The notes under the pieces were generated by a model that had not been told where the DNA came from, searched no databases, and was given only the letters and a program-made list of their open reading frames with translations. Positions 21,225-29,291 of a stretch of 32,288 nt of DNA are shown here, piece after piece; within the stretch, counting starts at the first letter, position 1; the number at the start of each line of letters is the position of its first letter. A program made the position numbers and the translations under genes. Origin of the DNA: a virus; the IMG/VR virus record IMGVR_UViG_3300031730_000018, positions 1 to 32,288 of that record; one strand, 5' to 3'.

Positions 21225-23282
21225 ATGCCGGTCACCTCCGACCAGATCGCCGAGATCAGCCGCGCCACCGTCGACCTGTACCGGGCCGCCGAGGGCGCGA
21301 TCCTGCGCGAGGTGACACGCCGGCTCAACGACGGCATGGACGCCCCGGATTGGGCTGTCACTCGCCTCGGTGCGGTGTCGACGCTGCGCCGCACCGTCGA
21401 GAGCGTCCTGCAGCTGGTCCTGGCTAAGGCCGCTGAGGGGATCCGGGCTGCCCTGGCCCGCGCATACCGCGGGGGTCAGGCCGAAGCGACCGCCGGCGTA
21501 CCCGCCCGACTTCTGCCCCGGGACTCCGACGCCGTACGCGCCGCAGGGATCATCGCCGAGCAGATCCCCAGGGCCGGCGTGATCGAGAACCTCGCCGTCG
21601 CCCTGGTCCAAGACGTCGGCGCGCGACACTCCAACGTCGTCCGGCACGTCACCGACGTCTACCGGCAGGTCATCGCCGAGGCCACCGCCGTGTCGGTAGC
21701 CGGCGGGATGACGCGGCGGCAGGCCGCGCAGCACGCGTATCAGAAGCTGGTCGATCAGGGCGTCACGAGCTTCACCGACATCCGGGGGCGCCGGTGGCGG
21801 CTTTCCAGCTACGTCGAGATGGGCGTGCGGACCGTCACCCAGCGCGCCGCCGTCCAGGGTCAGGTGGACCGTCAGACCCGGCTCGGTCTGCCGTTCGTGA
21901 TCGTCTCCAACGAGGTCCAGGAGTGCTTCCTGTGCCGGCCGTACGAAGGCCGGGTCCTGCGCATCGACCCGGACGGCCGGGCCGGCCTCGTGGCGGTCCC
22001 GCACGCTGCCACCGGCGAGCAAGTAGTGGTGAGCGTCCTGACCACCCTGGACGATGCACGGGCCCGAGGCTTCCAGCACCCGAACTGCCGCCATAGCGTC
22101 CGGGCCTTCCTGCCCGGAGTGACGAAGCTGCCGCCGCAGCCGACCGCCGACAAGCTGGGCGACGAGGCCCGGCAACGCCAGCGAGCGATCGAGCGGACCA
22201 TTCGCCGGTACAAGGAGCGCGAGCTCGGCGCGCTGACCCCGGAGGGGAAGGCCGCGGCGCGGGGCAAGGTGCGGTTGTGGCAGGCCCAGATGCGCGACCA
22301 CCTGGCCGCGCACCCGGCGCTCAAGCGGCTGCCGTACCGGGAGCAGATCGGCGCCGGAAACATCCCGCCGGGTGGCCGCACCACGCCAGCACCTGCTGCT
22401 GCACCGCCCCCGCCCCCGCCCCCGCCGACGCCCGACCCGGCTCCGCCGCCGGCAAACGCTCCGCCGCTGCCTCAGCGGCGGCGCGCCACACCGCCCCCGG
22501 CACCAGTCACCGACCTGCCTGGCCTTCTCGGCCTCGACCTCGGCTCCGCCGCCAACCGCGACGCCGCCACGAACGCCTTCAGCCAGGTGATCGGCGGCGA
22601 CTACGCCGGGATGACCGTCAAGGTCGAAGGCGCCGAGGCATACAACTACTTCGGCCACAACGGCGACGTCAAGGGCATCGTCGTCAACGGCAAGATCTAC
22701 CCCGGCGGTGACCCGCACGCGGACGCTGTCGGGGCGGTCACGCGGGGCTTCTACCGCGACCAGGCCGGCGACCTGGTGGCCGTGCACGCGTACCTGGCGC
22801 TCCGACCTCAGGCCCGCGGCAAGGGTTTCGCCACCGCATTCAACGGCCACCTGGAAATCTGGTATCGGCAGCAGGGCATCGTCCGTATCGAGGTCCACGC
22901 GAACATCGATGTTGGCGGGTACACCTGGGCCACCCAGGGCTACACCTGGGCCGACCAGGAGTCCGCCATTGGTGTCCTGGAACGGCTCCGGAAGATGCGC
23001 CGGGTGTTCGCCGAGCTGGCCGATGACACCCGGCAGGCAGCCGCAGGGGTTGCCGATCAGGGCAAAGCGCAGCTGGCCCTCGACCAGGCGGACGCGCTGG
23101 ACGCCCAATGCGCGCTCGCGGACGCTATCTTGGATAGGGCCGACCAGCACGCGTTCGGTTCCGATCGGTATCCCAGCGCGTACGAGATCAGCCAGCTCGG
23201 TCGTGGCCTCGCCGGCGCCGGGAGCTGGATCGGTAAGGCGGCGATGCTCGGCTCGGACTGGCAGGGGGTGAAGTGGCTGTGA
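21225..23282 (+). CDS. MuF-like minor head protein fused to a GNAT-like domain
   Basis: A 685-residue protein. Residues 1-about 300 match the phage minor capsid/MuF type (VEMGVRTVTQRAAVQGQVDR, C234-x2-C237, then FQHPNCRH at 283-290), which joins portal and scaffold and enters the head. A poly-Pro linker (about 385-428) leads to a C-terminal domain (about 435-685). Its core (505-580) has LALRPQARGKGFATAFNGH and IDVGGYTWATQGY, resembling the acetyl-CoA loop and last strands of a GNAT fold that I recognise from actinomycete polymorphic-toxin-like proteins. MuF proteins can carry effector domains that are packaged and delivered. Acetylation activity is inference; the GNAT match is from short motifs. 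Confidence 0.85.
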   Translation: MPVTSDQIAEISRATVDLYRAAEGAILREVTRRLNDGMDAPDWAVTRLGAVSTLRRTVESVLQLVLAKAAEGIRAALARAYRGGQAEATAGVPARLLPRDSDAVRAAGIIAEQIPRAGVIENLAVALVQDVGARHSNVVRHVTDVYRQVIAEATAVSVAGGMTRRQAAQHAYQKLVDQGVTSFTDIRGRRWRLSSYVEMGVRTVTQRAAVQGQVDRQTRLGLPFVIVSNEVQECFLCRPYEGRVLRIDPDGRAGLVAVPHAATGEQVVVSVLTTLDDARARGFQHPNCRHSVRAFLPGVTKLPPQPTADKLGDEARQRQRAIERTIRRYKERELGALTPEGKAAARGKVRLWQAQMRDHLAAHPALKRLPYREQIGAGNIPPGGRTTPAPAAAPPPPPPPPTPDPAPPPANAPPLPQRRRATPPPAPVTDLPGLLGLDLGSAANRDAATNAFSQVIGGDYAGMTVKVEGAEAYNYFGHNGDVKGIVVNGKIYPGGDPHADAVGAVTRGFYRDQAGDLVAVHAYLALRPQARGKGFATAFNGHLEIWYRQQGIVRIEVHANIDVGGYTWATQGYTWADQESAIGVLERLRKMRRVFAELADDTRQAAAGVADQGKAQLALDQADALDAQCALADAILDRADQHAFGSDRYPSAYEISQLGRGLAGAGSWIGKAAMLGSDWQGVKWL

Positions 23283-23551
23283 CCGGCCCTATCCCTGGCA
23301 TGCCACGTCCGCGGTCGATGCCGATCCGCCCGTCAGAGGACCAGGTACGCCGGCAGAACGAGCTGGCGGCCTGGTACGCCGAGTGGACGGCGAAGTGGGC
23401 CGACCGGGCCGATTTCCACCCGGATGAACACCCCAAGCCGGGTAGCGATTACAACCTGCACCACGTTCTCCTAGACGCCCCGCAGGAAGCGCGCGACGAG
23501 TTCTACCACCGCGCCGACGAGATTATGGGCATCGACACCGGCCGCCCGTAG
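23279..23551 (+). CDS. Small protein coupled to the MuF-GNAT gene
   Basis: A 90-residue protein beginning in the MuF stop codon (GTG 23279, GTGA). A GTG at 23273 is an alternative, and a GGGGG ribosome site serves either. It is Trp/His/Asp-rich (AAWYAEWTAKWADRADFHPDEHPKP, and LHHVLLDAPQEARDEFYHRADEIM). No family is certain. Its coupling to a gene with a putative effector domain makes it a candidate immunity or control partner, but it may be only a head accessory protein. It is followed by a strong terminator. Confidence 0.68.
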   Translation: MTGPIPGMPRPRSMPIRPSEDQVRRQNELAAWYAEWTAKWADRADFHPDEHPKPGSDYNLHHVLLDAPQEARDEFYHRADEIMGIDTGRP

Positions 23552-23576
23552 CGGCGGCAGCCTGACGTTCCATCCT

Positions 23577-23610
23577 GCACCCCACGTCCATCCGGACCGT
23601 GGGGTGCTTT
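23577..23610 (+). terminator. Rho-independent terminator between MuF cassette and scaffold
   Basis: GCACCCCACG pairs perfectly with CGTGGGGTGC, with GTCC/GGAC nested inside and TTT after the stem. It rules out the GTG at 23599 as the start of the scaffold gene. Confidence 0.8.
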
Positions 23611-23685
23611 CGCTGCCCGGCAAGGCCCGGCAGCGCACTCTCCCGTCCACGGCCAAGGGCCGTACGACACCCTCTGGAGTCCACA

Positions 23686-24390
23686 TTGCACCGCATCGCT
23701 CGACGTACCGCGCTCTGCCCGCTCTCCGGCATCCGAACCGCCCGCGTACCCCGTGGCGGATGGCACCGCGAAGACCCAAGCACCGGCGGGGACGGCGGCG
23801 CACCCGGGCACAACAACGGCGGAAGCGACGGCACCGGCAAGGCCGACGACGACGCCACCGACAAGGGCCCGAAGATCGACGGCGATTTTGACGCCGAACG
23901 GGCCAGGAACTCGATCGCCGCCGCCCGCGCGGCCGAGAGCAAGGCGAAGGCGGAGAAGAAGGCCTCCGACGAGCGCGTTGCCGCGATCCTCAAGGCCGCC
24001 GGACTCACCCCGGACGGCAAGACTGACCCCGCCGAGCAGCTCAAGGCAGCTGCCGCCGAGCGGGACACGGCCACCGCCAGGGCCCGCGAAACCGCGATCG
24101 AGCTGGCCGTCTACAAGACCGCCGGCAAGGCCGGCGGCGACCCGGACGCCCTGCTCGACAGCCGCGACTTCCACAAGGCCGTCGCTGGCCTGGACCCCGA
24201 CGCCGCCGACTTCGGCGACAAGGTCACCGCCGCGATCAAGACCGCGGTCAAGACCAACACGAAGCTCTCCGCCACCCCGGCCGGCCAAGGGCCCGGCAAG
24301 CAGGGCGCGGACCACTCCGGCAGCGGCGGCGGCCAGAACAGCAAGCCGAAAACACTCGCAGAAGCCATCTCCGCCAAGCTCGGCGGCTAA
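23686..24390 (+). CDS. Capsid scaffold protein
   Basis: A 234-residue protein directly before the major capsid gene, with the composition expected of a scaffold. The N-terminus is Gly/Asp-rich (GGDGGAPGHNNGGSDG). A long Ala/Glu/Lys coiled coil follows (about 65-130). Then comes a helical end with a Gly/Ser/Gln-rich linker (GQGPGKQGADHSGSGGG) and a short C-terminal helix that could bind capsid. Scaffolds guide head assembly and then leave. Start TTG 23686 is chosen for GGAG six bases upstream; the longer frame from 23599 starts inside the terminator. Confidence 0.82.
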   Translation: MHRIARRTALCPLSGIRTARVPRGGWHREDPSTGGDGGAPGHNNGGSDGTGKADDDATDKGPKIDGDFDAERARNSIAAARAAESKAKAEKKASDERVAAILKAAGLTPDGKTDPAEQLKAAAAERDTATARARETAIELAVYKTAGKAGGDPDALLDSRDFHKAVAGLDPDAADFGDKVTAAIKTAVKTNTKLSATPAGQGPGKQGADHSGSGGGQNSKPKTLAEAISAKLGG

Positions 24391-24408
24391 CCACCGAAGA
24401 GGCACACC

Positions 24409-25416
24409 ATGCCCGTCTCCCTCGCCCAGGCGAAGCTCAACGCCACCGACGACATCGACGTCCAGGTCATCGACGAGTTCCAGAAGAGTTCGTTCCTGCT
24501 GGACAAGCTGACCTTCGACGACGTGGTCAACGGCGCCGGAGGCGGCGCCACGCTGACCTACGGCTACACCCGGCTGACGTCGCAGCCGACCGCCGGCTTC
24601 CGCGCGATCAACGCCGAGTACGCGCCCTCCGAGGTCACCAAGGTTCGCGCCACCGTGGACCTCAAGCCGCTCGGTGGCTCGTTCCAGATCGACCGCGTCC
24701 TCAACAAGATCGCCGCGGGCGCCGAGACGGCGCTGCAGATGTCCCAGAAAATCAAGGCGAGCAATGCCTTCTTCGCGGACCAAGTCATCAACGGCGACTC
24801 CGCGGTGGACGTGAACGGCTTCGACGGCCTGTCGAAGATCCTCACCGGGACCACCACCGAGTACCTGCCGCTGAACAACGGTGTGGCTACCGGGTACATC
24901 GACCTCACGGCGGTCAACAGCAAGGCAACCGCCCTCGCGGTGATGGCCCACATCGACGCCTGGCTGGGCCTGCTCGACGGCACCCCTGACGCGATCATGG
25001 GCAACAAGAAGACCCTCTCGCTGTTCAAGATGGTCGCGGCGTGGGCCGACATGATCGACAAGACGACCGACTCGTTCGGCCGTCCAGTCCTGGCCTACAA
25101 CGGCATTGAGCTGCGCGACCTGGGCGCCAAGGCGGGCTCGAACACCGACGTCGTCTCCCTGGTGACCCGCGACCCGGACGGCGCGGGCGGCGGCGGCAAC
25201 GTCACCAGCCTCGGCGACCTGTTCGCGGCTCGTTTCGGCCTGGACGGCTTCCACGGCGTCAGCATGGCCGGCAGCCCGCTGGTCCAGACGTGGCTGCCGG
25301 ACTTCGAGCGCGCCGGTGCGGTCAAGACCGGCGAGGTCGAGCTGGGCCCGGTCGCCCCGGTCCTCAAGGCCAGCCGCGCGGCGGGGGTCCTGCGGAACCT
25401 GAAGAGCGCCGCCTGA
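24409..25416 (+). CDS. Major capsid protein, HK97-like
   Basis: A 335-residue protein with features of an actinophage HK97-fold capsid. There is an N-terminal helical segment, then the beta-rich ATLTYGYTRL and FRAINAEYAP strands, the GSFQIDRVLN P-domain turn and long helices around MSQKIKASNAFFADQVI. It has DLGAKAGSNTDVV late and ends VLKASRAAGVLRNL. It forms the icosahedral shell. Its position after the scaffold and before the connectors fits. ATG 24409 is preceded by GAAGAGG. It shares a base with the next start (TGATG). Confidence 0.9.
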   Translation: MPVSLAQAKLNATDDIDVQVIDEFQKSSFLLDKLTFDDVVNGAGGGATLTYGYTRLTSQPTAGFRAINAEYAPSEVTKVRATVDLKPLGGSFQIDRVLNKIAAGAETALQMSQKIKASNAFFADQVINGDSAVDVNGFDGLSKILTGTTTEYLPLNNGVATGYIDLTAVNSKATALAVMAHIDAWLGLLDGTPDAIMGNKKTLSLFKMVAAWADMIDKTTDSFGRPVLAYNGIELRDLGAKAGSNTDVVSLVTRDPDGAGGGGNVTSLGDLFAARFGLDGFHGVSMAGSPLVQTWLPDFERAGAVKTGEVELGPVAPVLKASRAAGVLRNLKSAA

Positions 25417-26039
25417 TGGCCGTCATCAAGGCGCCCAACGCGGTGTACAACGGCCAGATCGGCGACGTCGTCTTCAAGGACGGCGTCGCCGAGACCGACA
25501 ACCACGCGGTCATCACCTACTGCCGCGGCGCCGGCTACGAAGTGGACGGCAAAGTCGACAACCCGGCCGCCCGTCCCAAGCCGGTCGTCGACAGCAGCCT
25601 CACCAGGCAGCAGCTCGGCGCCCGACTGCGGGACGCCGCGGTGGATCCGCAGCCGGTGGACTTCCTGCCACCGATCAACGCCGGCCAGGCCGACCCCCAC
25701 GGCCACCAGGTCGTGGCACCGGGCCTGCACGCGGTTCCCCCGGGTCCGATCGTTCCTGGCCTGGTCTCTGGCGTTCCCCAGGTGCAGCAGGGCCTGGAGA
25801 CCAGCGCAGCCCAGCGCGTCCTCGTCGACCAGGAGCCGGTGCCCGACGTGACCGCCGACCTGGCCGAGGCCACCACGGCCGGCGGCTCGGACGCTCCAGC
25901 GCCGCCGGCCGGGAACGCGTCGCACGAGGCATGGGCCGAGTGGGTCATCGCCACCCGTCCGGAGCTGAACGCCGAGCAGGTACGCGGGATGAAGCGGGAC
26001 GAGCTGCGAGAGCAGTACGGACCCAGGGAAGAGGGGTAG
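25416..26039 (+). CDS. Head accessory protein with repeat module and C-terminal helix pair
   Basis: A 207-residue protein. The first about 45 residues (VYNGQIGDVVFKDGVAETD, then TYCRGAGYEV) match the whole of the small gene that follows. The middle is Pro/Gly/Gln-rich and disordered. The end (about 168-205; WAEWVIATRPELNAEQ, then GMKRDELREQYG) resembles a HeH/SAP-like helix pair. Placement after the capsid gene suggests a decoration, fiber or neck role; this is inference. Confidence 0.7.
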   Translation: MAVIKAPNAVYNGQIGDVVFKDGVAETDNHAVITYCRGAGYEVDGKVDNPAARPKPVVDSSLTRQQLGARLRDAAVDPQPVDFLPPINAGQADPHGHQVVAPGLHAVPPGPIVPGLVSGVPQVQQGLETSAAQRVLVDQEPVPDVTADLAEATTAGGSDAPAPPAGNASHEAWAEWVIATRPELNAEQVRGMKRDELREQYGPREEG

Positions 26040-26041
26040 AA

Positions 26042-26242
26042 GTGGCCACGATCCGATGCCCGGATCCGCACTATCAGGGCACCGTCAGCGGCCTGACCTT
26101 CCGCGACGGCCTGGCCGTCACCGAAGACCCCAGCGCGATCGCGTTCTGCCGTGCCGCCGGCTACGACGTCACCGAGGCCACCACCGTGCCCGAGGCCAGC
26201 CGCGCCGAGGTGCGGTCGGCGGCGCGGCTGCCCAAGCCCTAG
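26042..26242 (+). CDS. Short paralogue of the preceding protein
   Basis: A 66-residue protein beginning at GTG 26042, three bases after the previous stop. It shares the HYQGTVSGLTFRDGLAVTED ... AFCRAAGYDV pattern with the N-terminus of the gene before it, which gives Y-x-G-x3-G/D-x2-F-x-DG-x-A and an FCRAAGY end. It lacks the long tail. A tandem duplication or two versions of a small capsid-surface module are possible. Confidence 0.7.
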   Translation: MATIRCPDPHYQGTVSGLTFRDGLAVTEDPSAIAFCRAAGYDVTEATTVPEASRAEVRSAARLPKP

Positions 26243-26248
26243 CGAGCC

Positions 26249-26277
26249 GCCCACCCTGGCCATCGGCCGGGGTGGGC
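26249..26277 (+). terminator. Hairpin between head accessory and connector genes
   Basis: GCCCACCC pairs with GGGTGGGC, with GGCC/GGCC nested inside. There is no T tract. It sits in the gap before the connector gene and may lower downstream expression. Confidence 0.55.
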
Positions 26278-26296
26278 ACCGTCCCCGGAGGCCCTC

Positions 26297-26668
26297 GTGT
26301 CCTACGCGACACCCGCCGACCTGGTCGGCATCGTGGAGCCGGTGCCGGCACACGCCGAGTTGCTCCTCGCGCGCGCGTCCCGCGACGTCGACCGGGCGCT
26401 GCTCGCCGCCGAATACGACCCGACCGACCCGACGGTGGTCGCCGCCCTGAAGGAGGCCACCGTCGAGCAGGTGGCCGGCACCCTTGCCAGCGGCGACAAG
26501 ACCGGCTTGGGCGTCGTCACCACGGACACGGGATTCACCCTCGGCAAGCTCTCCGTGCAGAAGCCTGCCGCCGCGGCGGTCGCCCCTCGTACTGGTGCGC
26601 TCGTCGACCAGGCCTACGCCGTGCTGCAGGCGGCCGGCCTCACCGGCCACGCCCCGTGGACCTGCTGA
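26297..26668 (+). CDS. Head-tail connector (adaptor-like) protein
   Basis: A 123-residue protein at GTG 26297 after GGAGG. Two N-terminal helices (ATPADLVGIV, AELLLARASRDVDRALLAAEY) begin a mostly helical protein, like the adaptor proteins (HK97 gp6 type) that bind the portal's underside. The position after the capsid genes fits. The Thr/Gly-rich middle (TTDTGFTLGKLSV) may be the loop inserted into the portal. Moderately secure. Confidence 0.75.
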   Translation: MSYATPADLVGIVEPVPAHAELLLARASRDVDRALLAAEYDPTDPTVVAALKEATVEQVAGTLASGDKTGLGVVTTDTGFTLGKLSVQKPAAAAVAPRTGALVDQAYAVLQAAGLTGHAPWTC

Positions 26669-26669
26669 C

Positions 26670-27014
26670 ATGGACTGGGCAGAGTTCATCGCCGCCTGCA
26701 TCCCCGCACCCCGAACGATCACCGTCGAGGCGTACCGGGGATCCGGCGGATTCGGCGACGTCTACGCCCCAGCCGCCCAGGTCACGCCGTGCGTGGTCGA
26801 GGACACCAACCGGACGGTGACCGTGCAGACCGGTGACGCCGAGGGCCAAGAACGGCTGTCGTCGACCACCGTCTACGCCCCGCCGAACGCAGTGATCCCG
26901 GCCGGTTCCCGGGTGACGCTGCCGACCGGGCGGACCGCCCACGTACTGGCCGTGTCCTACCTGGACGCGCACGGCCACCCGCTGCCCGAGCACTGGGAAC
27001 TCAGCCTCGAATAG
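26670..27014 (+). CDS. Head closure or stopper protein
   Basis: A 114-residue beta-rich protein from ATG 26670, one base after the previous stop. It has VEAYRGSGGFGDVYAPAAQV, VEDTNRTVTVQTGD and STTVYAPPNAVIPAGSRVTLPTGRTAHV, which matches the beta-barrel stopper/head-closure proteins that follow the adaptor. It would seal the portal after packaging. The longer upstream frame overlaps the preceding gene and is discarded. Confidence 0.75.
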   Translation: MDWAEFIAACIPAPRTITVEAYRGSGGFGDVYAPAAQVTPCVVEDTNRTVTVQTGDAEGQERLSSTTVYAPPNAVIPAGSRVTLPTGRTAHVLAVSYLDAHGHPLPEHWELSLE

Positions 27015-27022
27015 GAGCCGGC

Positions 27023-27361
27023 GTGGAGCTCGAATGGAACGACGAAGCGGTCAAGGCAGCGCTGTCCGGCGCTGCGTTCGAGGGTCTGGAACTGGCTGCC
27101 GAGCACCTGCTCCAGGTGTCCTCCGAGCTGGCGCCGCATGAGGAAGGCGACCTGGAGCGCTCTGGCGAGGTGTCCAAGGACGAGTCGCTGGAGACGGTCG
27201 TCGTCTCTTACGACCGACCGTACGCCGTGCGCCAGCACGAAGAGTTGACCTGGCGCCACGACGAGGGAAAACAGGCCAAGTACCTCGAAGATCCCATGAC
27301 CGATGAGGCCGACACGATGCTGGCGCTGATCGCCGGCCCGCCCCGGGATCTGCTGCGGTGA
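27023..27361 (+). CDS. Minor capsid/tail completion protein
   Basis: A 112-residue protein from GTG 27023. The pattern (FEGLELAAEHLLQVSSELAPHEEGDLERSG, VSYDRPYAVRQHEE, YLEDPM) matches the HK97 gp10-like/minor-capsid family of neck proteins, in which this residue set is typical. It probably lies at the head-tail joint. Its stop overlaps the next start (GTGA). Confidence 0.8.
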   Translation: MELEWNDEAVKAALSGAAFEGLELAAEHLLQVSSELAPHEEGDLERSGEVSKDESLETVVVSYDRPYAVRQHEELTWRHDEGKQAKYLEDPMTDEADTMLALIAGPPRDLLR

Positions 27362-27798
27362 GCGGCTGGACCAGCGACCTGCTCGTGGGCCTGGCCGTCG
27401 AGCTGGCGTCCGCAGGTATCGGCGTGTGGCGACCAGACGGGCCTTACACCGCTGGCGAGACCGCGATTGTCATCCGGGCCATCCCCGCGGACCCTGACCG
27501 GCTCATCACTCTGTCGCCGTACCGGGTCGGCGACGACTACCCCGGCGGTCAAGACTTCGTCCAGGCCGTACAGATCCGGCTCCGCGGCACCACGGACCCG
27601 CGCAGCTGCGACGACCTCGGCGACGCCGTTTTCGAGCTGCTGGACAGCCGCGAGCACTGGACGTGCGGCGGCATCCCCGTCGTGTACTCGCAGCGCCGTT
27701 CCGACACCTCCCTCGGCCAGGACGGCAACCGCCGCTGGGAGGCCTCGCACAACTACGCCCTGCACGTCATGCGCCCCACGGCGCACCGCACCGTCTAA
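27358..27798 (+). CDS. Tail terminator protein
   Basis: A 146-residue protein from GTG 27358. Features of the tail-terminator/minor-capsid family include an N-terminal helix, the strand VQIRLRGTTDPRSCDDLGDAVFELLDSR and VYSQRRSDTSLGQDGNRRWEAS near the end. It would cap the tail tube next to the head. It stands directly before the major tail gene, the usual order. Confidence 0.82.
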   Translation: MSGWTSDLLVGLAVELASAGIGVWRPDGPYTAGETAIVIRAIPADPDRLITLSPYRVGDDYPGGQDFVQAVQIRLRGTTDPRSCDDLGDAVFELLDSREHWTCGGIPVVYSQRRSDTSLGQDGNRRWEASHNYALHVMRPTAHRTV

Positions 27799-27816
27799 CC
27801 GCCTTGGAGGCAACCC

Positions 27817-28554
27817 ATGACGCAGCCCACCCAAGAGGTGACCGGCCTCGCCCGCCGGTTCGCCGTCGACATCGACATGGCCGCCCCGGCCGCGGCCGTC
27901 TGGTCGGCCCTGCCCGGGATCGAAGATCTGAAGACGATCTGGGATCAGCGCCGCGAGGGCGACGAGTCGTACGACGACAACGGCGGCGCGCGGGAGACCG
28001 TGACCGGGTCCAGCTGGAAGCTGGAGCTGAAGATCATCCACCGCGCCGGCCTGGACGGCGTGACCTTCAATCCGGTGCAGGAGTACCTGCGCGGCAAGGC
28101 CCAGGCCGAGGACACGCTGAGCGGCGAGATCCACGTTCGCTGGTACGACCGGTCCGGGGTCGGCGAGGCCTGGGACGGTCGTGCCCTGGTCACATGGGTG
28201 CCGGATGGCGGCAACGGCGGCGCCCGCGACACGGTTGCCGTGGTCATCTCCGGGCAGGGCAAGCGGATCCCGATCACGAATCCGAACAGCATCCCGCTGC
28301 CCGTCGTGTCGAGGTTGGTCCCGACCGGCGGCGGTGTCGCCGGTGGGAACATCGTCACGATCGTGGGCCGCAAGTTCACCGGTGTCACCGGTGTCAGCTT
28401 TGGCGGCACCGCGGCCACTCAGGTCACGCTGCAGTCGGACAGCCAGATCGCATGTCTCGCGCCAGCCAAGGCCGCGGGCACGTACGACGTCATCGTGACC
28501 ACCGGGGCCGGCGCCAGCGCGAACACCGCCACCGACAACTACACCTACGCGTAG
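27817..28554 (+). CDS. Major tail protein with IPT/TIG domain
   Basis: A 245-residue tube protein. Residues 1-about 155 carry the tube fold, with a run such as WKLELKIIHRAGLDGVTFNP. Residues about 165-245 form an Ig-like IPT/TIG domain (VPTGGGVAGGNIVTIVGRKF, SFGGTAATQVTLQSDSQIAC, TYDVIVTTGAG). Ig-like domains on tail tubes are displayed on the outside and may help weak binding to cell-surface sugars. ATG 27817 follows TTGGAGG. The chaperone gene starts three bases after the stop. Confidence 0.9.
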   Translation: MTQPTQEVTGLARRFAVDIDMAAPAAAVWSALPGIEDLKTIWDQRREGDESYDDNGGARETVTGSSWKLELKIIHRAGLDGVTFNPVQEYLRGKAQAEDTLSGEIHVRWYDRSGVGEAWDGRALVTWVPDGGNGGARDTVAVVISGQGKRIPITNPNSIPLPVVSRLVPTGGGVAGGNIVTIVGRKFTGVTGVSFGGTAATQVTLQSDSQIACLAPAKAAGTYDVIVTTGAGASANTATDNYTYA

Positions 28555-28557
28555 CCC

Positions 28558-29112
28558 ATGGCCACCTTCGGTGATCTTGACGCGTACTACGACCCTGGGC
28601 TCACTCTGACGGTCCGCGGCCGCGAGTACACACTGCCGCTTCCGTCGGCCGAGCTGGGTCTGTGGGCTCGGCGCATCGCCCAGTCCGCAGGCGAAGTCTC
28701 CAGCGCCAGCGACGAGCAGGAGCTGACCGAGGCCACCGAGAAGGCAGCTTCCCGGATCGCGGCCCTGCCGGTGCTGCCTGGCGACATCACCTTCGAGGAG
28801 CGCATCCTCGGCTCCGCGTATCACGAGCTGGTCAAAGACAAGGTCCCTGATCCGTACGTGCAGTTCTGCGCGCAGACCGGCTACGTGTGGATCATCGGCG
28901 GCGAGGAAGCTGCCCAGCGGTATTGGGAGGCCGGTGGCCGCCCGGAAGCGAGGGGCCCGAGCAATCGGGCCTCCCGCCGGGCAGCAGCCCGGAAGACAAG
29001 TACGGCCGCGGCGAACGCGACCCCGTCACCGGCCTCTACGCCTGGTATGAGTTCCCACCCGAGGTCAAGGCGGAACGGTCGGGGCGGTCGCGCACGTGGG
29101 GCGACCTCCTGA
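28558..29112 (+). CDS. Tail assembly chaperone (gpG-like)
   Basis: A 184-residue unshifted product from ATG 28558. Residues 1-about 130 are the conserved helical gpG-like part (LPLPSAELGLWARRIAQSAG, ITFEERILGSAYHELVKDKVPDPYVQF). The rest is an Arg/Ser/Pro-rich tail made by reading past the slip site. It acts with the shifted product to coat the tape measure during tail assembly. It immediately precedes the tape measure gene. The overlap with the second frame (28887-29282) is a frameshift product. Confidence 0.85.
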   Translation: MATFGDLDAYYDPGLTLTVRGREYTLPLPSAELGLWARRIAQSAGEVSSASDEQELTEATEKAASRIAALPVLPGDITFEERILGSAYHELVKDKVPDPYVQFCAQTGYVWIIGGEEAAQRYWEAGGRPEARGPSNRASRRAAARKTSTAAANATPSPASTPGMSSHPRSRRNGRGGRARGATS

Positions 29113-29282
29113 AGCACTGGTCGCTGATCGAGGCCGACCTGCACGAGCGGTATGGCATCGACGTCGAGGACCGCGCCCTGATGCAGGACCGGTCGTGGCG
29201 GTGGCTGCAGGTGCGGATCCTCGGCCTGCTCACGGCCAAGTCCCGCCTGCACCGTGCCCTCAACCCTGACCAGGCCCAATAG
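28558..29282 (+). CDS. Tail assembly chaperone, -1 frameshift product (gpGT-like)
   Basis: A -1 shift at 28953-28959 would join the first 134 residues of the chaperone to a T-domain of 107 residues (YGRGERDPVTGLYAWYEFPP, WGDLLKHWSLIEADLHERYGI). The total is about 241 residues. The second frame has no ribosome site or start codon of its own. Siphoviruses make GT this way at a fixed low ratio. The T-domain binds the tail-tube subunit while the G-domain binds the tape measure. Confidence 0.8.
28953..28959 (+). promoter_or_regulatory. Slippery heptamer for -1 frameshifting
   Basis: GGGCCCG in the zero frame reads G-GGC-CCG, the X-XXY-YYZ form. After slipping, the next codons are GAG CAA TCG, which lead directly into the T-domain frame. 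It is the only such heptamer I see before the second frame becomes meaningful. Confidence 0.7.
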
Positions 29283-29291
29283 GAGGGCACG

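Noticed and set aside
20892-23150. 752-codon minus-strand frame
   Set aside because: Antisense to portal and MuF, no recognisable motif, and it would cross two well-supported genes.
27208-28824. 538-codon minus-strand frame
   Set aside because: Antisense shadow of four tail and connector genes.
28887-29282. Separate gene after the tail chaperone
   Set aside because: No ribosome site or sensible start; it is better explained as the -1 frameshift extension.
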